In this document: piece after piece, positions 50,122 to 64,000 of the stretch
Layout of the letters: every line of letters begins with the position of its first letter
Numbering within the stretch: the stretch's first letter is position 1
Source: Ecdyonurus torrentis
Lineage: Eukaryota; Arthropoda; Insecta; Ephemeroptera; Heptageniidae
Direction: 5' to 3'
DNA length: 64,000 nt
Assembly (NCBI GenBank): GCA_949318235.1
Contig: OX439136.1
Location: 1,211,419-1,275,418 of the forward strand
Position numbers and translations under genes: made by a program
The notes under the pieces: model-generated
What the model was told of the DNA's origin: nothing
The model's database searches: none
The model's input: the letters and a program-made list of their open reading frames with translations, nothing else

Positions 50122-50815
50122 ACAGGGTGTCCGTAAAGTCTTTGAGGATGTTTGGACATAAAGAAAACACACAAGAATGGACGTAAAATTAACTTTTTAT
50201 ACATCAAATTAAAGCTTAGATTTTTACAATTTTGAAAATTTAAACAGTTTTAAAATCAAATAATTATTAACTTTGCTAGAGGAGAAAAAGCAAAAAGTGA
50301 GATTTTGGCGATTTTTTTTCTTTTTTTACGCTTTTTTTTTTTAACTTTACATAATGGTATCCCTACGTGGGCACCTTTGGCTGCGCGATAGACGTCCAGA
50401 CGTACCTCTAGCTCGCGTCACACATTATGGAGCATTTGCGGCTAAAGGACTGGATGGTGGCGGTGATCCTCTGCTTCAGCTCTTGCACGTCATTCACTGG
50501 TGTTTTGAAGACTTTATCCTTGACGTAGCCCCAGAGGAAGAAATCTGGGGGGGGGGGGCTGAGGTCAAGTGATCTTGGAGCACATACCATAGGTCCATCT
50601 CGACCAAGCCATCTACCTGGAAACACCGTACTAAGCGTCGTGTCTTTGACATTATATGCTCAGTGTAGTGGAGCACCGTCTTGACCCCATTTTGCCTGTG
50701 CTTGAAGCAGCTGAGGGATCGCACAATTCTCTAGCATATCTCACCTGACCAAAATGATCGGCCCATTCCTTTTCCAAGAGCCAACAGTCAGGTGGGATAA
50801 ATACCTGGATATGCG
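50122..50815 (-). mobile_element. Mariner/Tc1-like transposon fragment
   Basis: The right end in transposase direction is TACAGGGTGTCCGTAAAGTC at 50124, the standard terminal sequence of this group at a TA site. The transposase 3' half lies on the minus strand. The other terminus is missing, so the element is 5'-truncated. Confidence 0.7.
50408..50800 (-). pseudogene. Mariner-like transposase, C-terminal part
   Basis: Reads MLENCAIPQLLQAQAKWG, then QDGAPLH (second catalytic Asp), a stop, AYNVKDTTLSTVFPGRWLG, RDGP, RSLDLSPPPPDFFLWGYVKD (third catalytic region) and ELKQRI, ending at 50408. The run of four prolines comes from an expanded G tract (near 50549-50558) where PxDFF is normal. One stop and loss of the N-terminal half make it non-functional. 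Confidence 0.75.
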
Positions 50816-50884
50816 AGAAAATTTTGCGGATAAATATTTTGTCAAATAAATATTTGACATAGAGCTATGTTTGAGATTTTTTTT

Positions 50885-51500
50885 AAAATATAAATTTAAA
50901 ATATGACACTTAACTATTTATGCAGAATCATAGAATATATTGTCTAGTATTTTTGTATATTTTTTAATAATATGTTGAGTCAGACCCGTGGATTTAACAG
51001 CACTTTTTGTGTTTTTAATGGCTGTCATTTTGAAAATTTGACGTCACCGGAAGTAATTAAAACATGTCCACGTAGAAAAATTAATTCACACGAAGCATGT
51101 AAATTTTCATACTTCTATCTCTATTTGTCTAATTATGCTGCAGCGGTTGCCGCGGCGCGCTCCGCGTTATTTGACATACAGCAATGTTCGTGATTTAATT
51201 TTAATTTAAATTAAAAAAATGACACTTAGCTAGTAATGCAGGATGATAGAGTATATTGTCTAGTATGCTATTATGTTTTTCACTAATGAGTTGAGTCAGA
51301 CCCGCGGTTTTTACAGCGCTTTTTGTTTTTAAAATGGCCGCCAGTTTAAAATTTTGACGTCACCGGAAGTGACCAAAACATGTCCATGCTGGAAAATTAA
51401 TTCATACTAAGTGTATAAAATGTCAAACTTTTATCTCAATTTTTCTAATTATGGCAATTAGTTTCTCACACAGTACTTAAGTACGATTCAAAAAACGCAG
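50885..51500. repeat. Tandem duplication, two ~310-bp units
   Basis: Unit 1 (about 50890-51200) and unit 2 (about 51210-51500) share ATATTGTCTAGTAT, TTGAGTCAGACCCG, TTTGACGTCACCGGAAGT and AAAACATGTCCA in the same order and spacing. Non-coding. Confidence 0.7.
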
Positions 51501-52349
51501 AGGGCCATATTTCCCGCCAAAATCATATCCGGTCAAAAATATTTTGTGTACTAACTAAGGTCACCTATATGTACATTTATGGAAATTTTGAAAAAAATCG
51601 GTGAACTCAACTTTTTTAGAGGTTGTTATTGGATCCATTATCTCTTAAGTTCTATACTTCTATACTTCTATACTATACAGATAGGCCTATTTAAATAACT
51701 AAATTATTATTTCATTACTTTTCTAATTAACCTATTTATTAATTGCAATATTTAATTTTCAAACAATTTTATTTTATATTGAATTTTATTATCTGTTGTT
51801 GTTTTGTTCGCCCGCATATACAATCATCCCTTTCCGTCTTTTTTGAATTATAAAATAAAAATTGTTTCATTAAATTACTTAGTTAATGAATTATAGCAAA
51901 CTATTTAATGACACAAATAATATATGAAAGCGATTATTTGTATTAATTATTCAATCTATTAAATTTTTTTTCCAATAATGCAAAAAATAAAAAACAAATA
52001 AAAATATAGGCCTATATCTATATAATACAGTATATTTTTCAAGGTTATTATTAAATTATAATATTAACCTTGCATTTAAAAAAAAAAAAAGACAAATTTT
52101 TCAATGTGAAATAGCAGGGATGCATAACAAAACTAACATATTTTGAAGTCATGAGAAATATTGAAAAGCTAGGAAGCAAGCAAGCAAGAGAGACGCACGT
52201 TTGCTTGCTTGCGGCCGTAATAAATAATCGTAATCGCTAACGTGATATAGTCAGGAAAAAGTAAATTTGCTTGTTTACATTATTTGTGTTGCGGGTTGCA
52301 TTTCACATCGTGCTCAAACTTTTGGCCAGAGCTGTACATATAAACACGT
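51501..52349. other. AT-rich non-coding stretch
   Basis: No gene. An imperfect GCAAGCAAGC/GCTTGCTTGC inverted repeat lies near 52180-52210. Confidence 0.4.
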
Positions 52350-52620
52350 GAGCATTCTTTAGGAAGCTTTGAGTTAAACTGATGTGTGTAAAAATTTATT
52401 TTCCCGTCAAAAAATACTTTTTAAAAATCTCTTTCCCTCTCTGTTTTTCTATCTGCCTGTCTTTTAAATTAAATTTACACCCCAGTATGCAAATTTCATG
52501 TAGATCTATTGGAAGATTTGATATAGATACACAAATTTTTTCCACTTTCAAGAAATGTTTCGCGTGTTACTTTAACACAAATTTATTTCATTTTCACTAA
52601 AATAATTTAATATTATGGAA
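52350..52620 (+). repeat. Repeat family D, copy 2
   Basis: TTCTTTAGGAAGCTTTGAG, TTTATTTTCCCGTCAAAAAA and GCCTGTCTTTTAAATTAAAT match 62030-62400. Confidence 0.6.
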
Positions 52621-52937
52621 AAAAGTAACAGACTTGCTTTGGTTAAAATAAAATTAAAAAAAAAACTAGTGTTATAATAATTCTTTTTACGTTTTATTTA
52701 TCCAGCCAAGCAAACTAGCATAATTTACAAATGAAATTTAGTAATTTGGAAAATAATTCGTTCTTCGTTTCAAAAAAAGTTATAATAATATTATTATTAT
52801 TTAAGTATAAATTATCATAGGTGAGTAGGTGGCACGGAATTTTCTAATAGCATATTTCTATATAAACACCAGAACGAATTTTTTTAAAAACTTCATTTTT
52901 TAAGAAATAACATTGACAAGTATATATCGATTCTGCT

Positions 52938-53076
52938 TGCGAAAAAAGCCTATCTCGTATTTGATCAGAGGACGAAAAGTCCTATCTCTTTTTTTTCTTC
53001 AGTGGAACGTTATGGAGATGGCGCTCGAGATAGACCTTTTGCTTCCACTGACAAAAAACGAGATAGGCCTTTATCT
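52938..53076. repeat. Small foldback repeat around GCCTATCTCGT
   Basis: AAAAGCCTATCTCGT at the left pairs with ACGAGATAGGCCTTT at the right. A second inner pair is AAAAGTCCTATCTC with GAGATAGACCTTTT. About 140 bp, non-coding. Confidence 0.6.
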
Positions 53077-53139
53077 TCCCTTGTAAGTTGTGTTTTATGT
53101 TTTGTGAGTTATGTTTTGAGACAAAGTAAAGTTATTAAA

Positions 53140-53710
53140 CCTCAAGACGCCGGACAAAACTTTTTGCGCTGAAGGCCAAGCCTAGTCAAGAAGTCCCTAT
53201 TTTCACACTTAAATATTATAAAAGGTATCCATTGTTCGAAGCTCATTTTTTATAGACAATCCAAAATTTATTAAGCTATATAGGAAAATAATTGAAACAT
53301 TTTTATCACAATTATTGTAACCATGAAAAGTTTATAACTAAAATTACTTCTGTCCATAAGAAATACATTGACCGCGATTCACAATTTTCCAACATTCAGT
53401 TATAAGAGAGGTCGTGTGTCTATAAAATTATTTAAGGTTAGCAAAAATAGAGCAAGAGATTTGCGAATATAAAGAGGGAGGAAAAAGCAAAACAAACTTT
53501 TTTATTGCGAGGGGTTGCTAGCAAATTTTACTTTCATATAAGAAGAGAAAACTTCAAAATCTAAAGAATAAAATTTAATACAGTATATTCTTTTTCTCAT
53601 TTGTTACATATGTATAACTCAAAGAAATTAAAAATATTTGGTGAAAATTAAAACTGAAAATAGAAGAATACAAATATCATAATTCTACAAATTTTATTAG
53701 CAGTATTTAC
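53140..53710 (-). repeat. Repeat family F, copy 3 (inverted)
   Basis: Begins at TTAA 53136-53139 with ACCTCAAGACGCCGGAC and runs as the complement of 28363-28886 and 38890-39444. Confidence 0.7.
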
Positions 53711-53864
53711 AGCAGAATGCAAACAGATTTTTTACATAGTAATAATTCATATTTAAATACAATACATATTCAATTTTATAATTTTCTTAAAGATGTTTGA
53801 AATTTGTCCAGAGGTATATAGAAATTTGCCTAAAAATATATAGCATAACAGATTATAGATAGTA

Positions 53865-54727
53865 CGGGGTGATTATTTAAATTTTTACTTTTTCAGAAGC
53901 GTTTTTAATTTGAAGTTTATTGACAAATTAGACTTATTATACATCAAATTTAAGCTTAGTTTTCACATATTGTTTTCTGTTTTTAAAAAATGTAATATGT
54001 TGAATTTTCTTTTGGATAGATGCAAAACAATACGAAGTACGTGTTTTTCGAACGACAGATGTTAGCAAACAGCGTTTTCCTAAAAAAATAAAAATTTTCT
54101 TATTAATTTTTTTCTTAGTTAAAAGTGATGCTATGCAAATGACATTAAGTGACATTAAGTTACATTATGTGGGAATCATTTGTAGCCCGGCAGTTGTCAA
54201 GTCAAAACTGTAGTTCGTTCAACACGCGTTGCGGAGCATCTAAGCCGTGATGGACTCGATAGCATCAGTAATCCTGATGACGTCGCTTTAACTCTGGGGT
54301 ATCTTGCACTGGAGTCTTAAATTTTTTGTATTTGACCTCCCACAAGAAAAAAAACAGGTTGGGTGAGGTCTAGTGATCTCGGTGCCCAAGCTGTGGGTCC
54401 ATCTCAGCCAATCCATTTTTTGTTTACATCGAAATCTGAGCAATCGACAGTTTTTTTCTTCAAAAATGAACTCTTACGCCACTTACTGATTAAAATAAAA
54501 AACACTTGGCATAACTCTTTTTTGCGAACATTTTTCAAAATGTCAAAATTTGTGCTTTAATTTGATGTATAAAAAGTTGCAATTGTAAAAAAATTTCAAA
54601 GTGGAATCAGTCTGAAAAATAATAAAAATTTTAAAACACACCCTGTATAACAAGTTGCAATTTTAAAAAATTTCATAGTAAAATCAGCCTCTAAAATAGT
54701 AAAAAATTAAAAACACACCTTGTATAT
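53865..54727 (-). mobile_element. Second mariner-like remnant with duplicated terminus
   Basis: The left end is TACGGGGTGATTATTT and the right end ACACACCCTGTATA. The right terminal ~78 bp is repeated: 54573-54650 and 54652-54726, both starting AAGTTGCAATT and ending ACACACC(C/T)TGTATA. Between lies a transposase remnant. Confidence 0.65.
54180..54440 (-). pseudogene. Mariner-like transposase fragment
   Basis: On the minus strand, read with frame changes: GRDGPTAWAPRSLDLT then FFLVGGQIQK, the counterpart of the DFFLWGYVKD region in the 50.4-kb copy. Several frame breaks; dead. Confidence 0.6.
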
Positions 54728-55119
54728 CAATAATATAATTATAAATTATGTAAATATATAGTTTCTTTTAACATTGGTTTCATATTGTATTTATAATTTT
54801 AACGATATTAAAGTACAGTGTATCATTTAGTTAGTGTATGCTTATAATAAATAAATTTTCTATTTTAATATTTCTCTGCGATTATTATTTTGAGGTATTA
54901 TTTCAAACTGGTTTTCCATCAACTTGGTCTCGTAATACTAACGGATTTCAATTTCAACTCAATGAACAAATTTTTTGAAACCAAATTCTGTGCACGTTAT
55001 CTTTTTTTTGAAATAAACACTAACGAAAAAAAACTAAGTTTTTCAGTGCATCTAACTAATAAGCTCTCTATCGATGATATACTAATGAAAAGCGTAGTAT
55101 AAAGATTAATTTTCCATCC

Positions 55120-55229
<110 letters not shown>

Positions 55230-55542
55230 ATATAGTCATTAAAAAAAGTAAATGTGAATTTAACAAAGAAAACTAAAAAAAATGTTGTTATGATTTTTTT
55301 TGTATTCAGGATGTTGTTTTATGTTGTCCAGAGTTTTATTTTTTATTTTTGTTTATATAATATTAATTTAAATATTCAGAAAATAGATTCAAGGTTATTT
55401 CAACACTATATACGTACGTACGTATATAAATTATAAAACGCGCAAACTCACTAATCTCCATTCTCATATTGTAGGTGCAAATTGCAATAAAATGCATTAC
55501 GTTGCAATCAGTCAGTGTAATATATTATATAGTGCTTTACTT

Positions 55543-58127
<2,585 letters not shown>

Positions 58128-58728
58128 GATCCTACAAAATCACTTGGCAAAATTGAAATCATCAGCTGCTTCCGCATAAAAAAAATTAAACATGAGCAAA
58201 AACTACAATTTTTGAGGACTTCAGTGTTTGATTTACAGAATTACTAACATGGTTGATTATTAATAATATTATTGTTTGATTTTGTTAACGCGTTGCTGTA
58301 CACATAGAAACATGCCTTTTTAGTTTTTATATCATTATACACAAAATGAGACCTTTGAAACTGGCGTTAAATTTCCCAAGCATCTTAATTTAAACATACA
58401 GGAGAGTACGAAATGTCTGTATAGTAGGCAACTCTGACATCTTGCACATATTTGCACTTCTGCACTGCCTGCACTTCTGCGTTGCCATGTTTGTGGGGCG
58501 TAATACATCGTTTAGCATACAGGAAAAATCATTTCTCATAATTTTTTGTTTTTATTTAGTGAGTTTATTTTTTCTTATTTTCTTTGAGCTTAATAGGAGC
58601 TACAAATAAGCCTTTGATAAGCTTCTTTTGCTATTAAAAAATTATAAATAAAGTTTTTCTTATTCTGGTCTATGTATTCATAAGAAATCAAATGGTGGCT
58701 CAAAAAAATGAGTGTAACCGGTCCATTA

Positions 58729-59076
<348 letters not shown>

Positions 59077-59534
59077 ATATATATATATATAATATGTGTA
59101 TCGATATCAGTGTTACAAATTGCAAAATGGTCAACCAATTTTTTGAAAATTTTAATTTTTTTTTTAATTTTTTTTTTTGCACAAATTCATAAACAAGTTC
59201 ATATAAATTACATAATTACTTTTGATCGAAAAATCATGCTTTTGCTTCTGGTGAACTTTAAAATGAAAATTCATTATAAAAAGTTGCTGCCGCAGGATAC
59301 TAATCATGTCAAAGGAATATAAACTTATGTCCTTGTATATTTTATATTCTTCCTTTGGTGCTTTTATTTCTCACGTTAAATGGTTGTAAAAGTCGCAAGT
59401 CACGCCTTTTACAACGTCTAACTGCTTCTATAATTTTAAAGAATACTTCCATGCATTGTAAGCTAATTAGAAGAATTATTTGCTAATTATAAAAATCAAA
59501 ACAAAACAAAATTATAATAAAACTAGAAGAAAAA

Positions 59535-59722
59535 AAGGATAGAGGGAGGGAGGGAGGGAGGGAGGGAGGGAGGGAGGGAGGGAGGGAGGGAGGGAGGGAG
59601 GGAGGGAGGGAGGGAGGGAGGGAGGGAGGGAGGGAGGGAGGGAGGGAGGGAGGGAGGGAGGGAGGGAGGGAGGGAGGAAGGGAGGAAGGGAGGGAGGGAG
59701 GGAGGGAGGGAGGGAGGGAGGG
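59535..59722. repeat. (GGGA)n microsatellite
   Basis: About 185 bp of purine-only GGGA repeat with two GGAAGGGA interruptions. Copy A has only GAGGAGGAGGG at the matching place. Able to form G-quadruplex or triplex structures in principle. Confidence 0.95.
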
Positions 59723-60354
59723 GAGAAGGAAACACAAATATAGTAAAACAATGTTCTAATATAAGTTATTTAGATATATTATAAACTATAAAAGTGTTTC
59801 AAATAATATATAGATGTGTTATATAATATATAAAAGTAATATAAATAATATATAAATGTGTTATATAATATATAAAAGTTATATAAATTATACATAACAG
59901 TGTTACGAGTAATATATAAATGTGTTATATAATAAGCAAATCTGTAATAAATTATTTACATTTAAATTATCATATACTGAAGCTTACGTTTTTTCCTTAA
60001 TTATAATATTGTGTTTTAAAATTAGTCCTACAAATGTTTCATATTTGAAATGTAAATATATAATATATTAATTTTCTATGTTAAATATGTATTTATAAAT
60101 ATAATGACGAAAAACTTTGACTATTAAAAAATATAAAGTCCGAAAACTATAAAAAAATGTTTGTACCTATAATAAAAAAAATTTAAAAATAAAGTTTTAT
60201 TTAGTTTATTAGACCTTGCGTATAGCACAAGTAAATAAATGTATAGTAAATGTGTTATGTCTTTTTTGTTTTGAAATAAATTTTATTAAATAAGGTTATA
60301 TTTCAAACCTAAATATTAATAATACATCAGAAATTTATTAAATATTTTCGCATT

Positions 60355-60641
60355 ATAATATAATATAATATAATATAATATAATATAATATAATATAATA
60401 TAATATAATATAATATAATATAATATAATATAATATAATATAATATAATATAATATAATATAATATAATATAATATAATATAATATAATATAATATAATA
60501 TAATATAATATAATATAATATAATATAATATAATATAATATAATATAATATAATATAATATAATATAATATAATATAATATAATATAATATAATATAATA
60601 TAATATAATATAATATAATATAATATAATATAATATAATAT
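60355..60641. repeat. (TAATA)n microsatellite
   Basis: About 57 near-perfect five-base units. Open frames across it (ILYY repeats) are artefacts. Confidence 0.95.
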
Positions 60642-61430
60642 ATATCCAACGGGAAGGATGTTTAGGACGTATCAGAGAAATGTTATTTTTCGTAAACTTT
60701 GAAGTTTTAAACATCATATCGCAGCAACGAAAATATTGAAAAATATTTAATGCCAATCATCTAAAAGCCTGTTTAGATGGCAATGAATGAGCGTAGTTTC
60801 AAAATTTTCATGTTATTAATAAGCTCGCAAAAAATTAATTAGTAACTGAGATTGCATTTTTATTTCGAAATTTTCAGAGGTATGCCAACTTAAGCTGACA
60901 TATCTACGTTTTCCATGAAACAAAAAAATTTAAACTTATTTTTTATTGTGTATAAACATCCCTATTACACGCTACAATACCGAAAATAAATTGCAAAAAT
61001 TTGCACTTGCCAAAAATTAGCAAAATCTAAAACTCAATGTATCTCCAGATTTACTGGCGTGATCCAATTAAAACTTAAACTGCAAACGTATTTTAGTGTT
61101 CTAATGATGAGCACTGCCCGTGATCAACCCGATGACTTTTGCTAAAAACAAGTGCTGCATAATAATGCAAATTTGCCCATCAAGGAATAAAAATTTGGCA
61201 ACTTATTGTTTAAATACTTTCGATAAAAGTAGGTATAAATGAAGAACAAATATATATATAATATGTAAAAAAATGTTTCTCACCTTTGAGAAGTTATATA
61301 CACACAGATGGTTTCATTCTTACGCAGAATCACTATTTTTTTGTTAAACCAGACAGTTTTATTATTAAAACATTTTTTATTCTGAATTAATATTTCTTAA
61401 GTGTGTTTTCTCTACTCTTATATGTAATAT
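60642..61430. other. Non-coding stretch
   Basis: No gene or repeat recognised. Confidence 0.35.
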
Positions 61431-61438
61431 TATATAAA

Positions 61439-61662
<224 letters not shown>

Positions 61663-62029
61663 TATATTATATACTATTACATATAACAATAAAGTTTTTG
61701 TGATAAAAAAATAAAATGTAAATTGTCAAGTTTGTTTTATTTTTAATATTTTTTAAGTATGCACACAAAAAATAAAAGTTTTTTTAAATGAAGAAAAAAA
61801 AGTTGAAAACTATACAAAATTCAATTTTGTTACCATTTTTAACGTTGTACTCGTTCTATTTTAATTAATCACACCAAAAAAATAAGGATGTAAAATGAAA
61901 CATTTGAAAGAGAAGATTTTATGGAGCAATGTGTCGTGTTAAAATGTGATTTTAACGGAAATGTTTATATTAACAGTAATAGCATTTTTTTTAAAAAAAT
62001 AAGTATATAAAAACACATAACTTTGTTGT

Positions 62030-62167
62030 ATACACGCAAGCTTTCTTAGGGAAGCATTGAGGCAAACTGTTGTGTGGCAAAATTTATTTTCCCCTCAAAA
62101 AATATTTTCTCAAAATCTCTCTCTCTCACTCGCTCACCTTCTCTCTCTCTCTCTCTCTTTCTCGCTC

Positions 62168-62214
<47 letters not shown>

Positions 62215-62400
62215 CTTCTCTCTTTCTTTCTGCCTGTCTTTTAAATTGAATTTTACACCCTGGTATGTCAATTTTATGCGCGTTAATTCAATAGAAAATA
62301 TTGATATAGATATTTGATTTTTTTCAATTTTCAAAAAACCTTTTGCAAGGCAATTTGGAAAAATGTTCAAAAATAGACATTATTTTAAATAGTTCTTGCT
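62030..62400 (+). repeat. Repeat family D, copy 3 with (CT)n
   Basis: CTTTCTTAGGGAAGCATTGA, ATTTATTTTCCCCTCAAAAA, a long (CT)n run, GCCTGTCTTTTAAATTGAAT and ATATTGATATAGATA. Same order as 52350-52620. Confidence 0.65.
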
Positions 62401-63821
62401 ACGTTATATATATCCAACAAGCAAATAACTATCATTTTCAAATAAAATTTAAAACTTTGAAAAAAACAAATTGTTCTTTTTTTAAAAAAAAAATTATATA
62501 TAAGCAATAAAAAACTATATTGGATCAAAAGTAAAACTATAGAAACATTTTCTGGAGAAATAAACGCAAAAATACGTTTAACATGAATTGAATGGATGTA
62601 AGAAAAGCTGCACACATACTAAGGGACCAAAATCTATTAATTAAATCTATCTAAATCACCAAAATCTTAAATTTAAGATATAAAAAATCTCTCCCTATCT
62701 TTTCTAATTACACTACTTTAATTGACAATAAAACCAAGAAATGCATTCATTTATTTGAAAATATATTTATTTTAATAATTTTTTCATTAACGTTTCAAAA
62801 AGAAGGAAAATTTACAGATGTAGGTTTTTATAGGTAAATCATAGAAAAAAGTCATGAAGAGGAATATTATAATGATCATTAATCATACACTATTAAGAAA
62901 TTTTTCAAATCGTAAAGAAATGACATCTATTGGTTTTTCTTGCAGAGTTTTTACACATGACGGAAGTTGGCGTCGACGCCAGAGTAAAAAGTGTAAAGTA
63001 GGCAATCTGCACTACACACCGGCGTCGAAGCCAGGTTTGGACTTAAAAGAAAAAAAAATAATAAAAAAATCTACTTTAATAATACATAAAATTGTATATA
63101 AATTGAATAAAAATGATTCCAATAAAAGAGTTAAAGAAAAATTTAATTATATTAGAAATATTAAATCATAAACATATGGTAATTACAAAAAAATAATAAT
63201 TAATAATATTAATAACTGGAAAAATGAAACCACTGTAACTGTGATTATTGTAGCACTACACACACTAGAACTTTTTTTTTTATCAAAATTCAAAATCAAA
63301 AACTCAAAATTTGACCCTAAGTTCAAAATCTAAAATGTCCCAAAATCCAAAACTTAGTTAGTTATGGAACGTGTAGTAAATCATTCGACTCAGAAAAATA
63401 TATAAAAAATATTGGCTATGATTATTTATTGCGGAAACCAAGGAAACCAATGGCTTCGAATGCACTTACGCACTTGGGCAAAATTGAGATACGTGCCGCG
63501 AGCCTAATTTTGGGCGCAAATCACCACAATGTTGCTCAAAAGTGTCGACTGGTAATGTATAAAAAATTTCAAAAGACTTTATAATTCATTTTCATTTACT
63601 TACGATTTTCAATATCTTAATTTTTGGTTTTTGCCCAATAAGGCATAGTCAATATCCTTTCCGCATTGATGCGTGTATAGAATTAAAATCATGAGTTATT
63701 AAGCTAACTCTTGATTTAATAATTCATTGTGATAAATAATGCTATTTGCTAATTATAAAAATTATCGCATTAAATGGATCCATCATTACTGGTAATACTT
63801 GCGAAAGTAGTTTGTATTTAT

Positions 63822-63824
<3 letters not shown>
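62401..63824. other. Non-coding stretch with an exon-like island
   Basis: No supported gene. 62945-63034 is GC-richer and lies between TTTTCTTGCAG and CCAGGTTTGG, like an internal exon, but its frame carries stops in two phases and has no recognisable product. Confidence 0.3.

Positions 63825-63910
<86 letters not shown>
63825..63910. repeat. (TA)n microsatellite
   Basis: About 85 bp of TA repeat. Confidence 0.95.
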
Positions 63911-63916
<6 letters not shown>

Positions 63917-63954
63917 TATATATATGTATATTTCGATATATTTGAAAATAAATT

Positions 63955-64000
63955 ACACTTGCATTAAAAAGTGTTTACCATCAGTCATTTTACAGTCAAG
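63955..64000 (+). repeat. Dispersed repeat shared with 45676-45720, cut by window end
   Basis: TTGCATTAAAAAGTGTTTAC and CATCAGTCATTTTACAGTC are repeated from 45675. Both copies follow a (TA)n tract by a few dozen bases. Confidence 0.6.

Noticed and set aside
60316..60756. 146-codon frame of IILYY repeats
   Set aside because: Translation of the (TAATA)n microsatellite.

Overview
The window is strongly AT-rich nuclear DNA from an animal, most likely an arthropod. The evidence is GT-AG introns, a spliced piggyBac transposase, a PHD-finger non-LTR retrotransposon, GIY-YIG Penelope-like elements, mariner-type transposase remnants with the insect-style FFLWGY motif, and a THAP-finger gene. Species cannot be told from the sequence. 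There is no prokaryotic-style gene organisation. Almost everything recognisable is mobile or repeat-derived. The rest is low-complexity sequence, dominated by long (TA)n tracts plus (TTTA)n, (GGGA)n and (TAATA)n. Positions 48467-48666 are an assembly gap. Layout: 1-4180 is a decayed non-LTR retrotransposon on the minus strand, split by a 1.3-kb TTAA-flanked insertion. 4800-13250 is non-coding DNA with MITE-like inverted repeats and a hAT-like element built from GAACCGGTTC palindromes. 14045-16557 is a broken THAP-finger gene in which one phase-0 exon is tandemly amplified. 16500-23165 is repeats and microsatellites. 23166-28890 is a nested block: a 5.7-kb TTAA-flanked element holds an apparently intact three-exon piggyBac element (23923-26772) and a long-TIR element (26829-28360). 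The same host sequence without this insertion lies at 33064-34370. 29940-30180 is a tRNA-like/SINE-like unit and 31664-32998 a decayed Penelope-like element. 33658-37770 and 54720-60310 are two diverged copies of a segmental duplication, each carrying a small three-exon gene for a short, probably single-pass membrane peptide. 41496-44321 is a Penelope-like insertion made of two head-to-head copies, bounded by a 12-bp target duplication. Each copy carries a hammerhead-ribozyme-like motif downstream of its GIY-YIG domain. 44322-54720 holds an LTR remnant, mariner remnants and foldback repeats. 60310-64000 is mostly microsatellite. How the parts relate: the mobile elements are nested in time order. 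Three insertions can be read with their target sites (TTAA inside the retrotransposon ORF, TTAA in the 23-29 kb block, and 12 bp at the Penelope insertion). The only genes that look functional are the piggyBac transposase and possibly the two small duplicated genes. Everything else with coding potential carries stops, frameshifts or truncations. All splice models and repeat boundaries were read by eye from the sequence and not tested against transcripts or databases.
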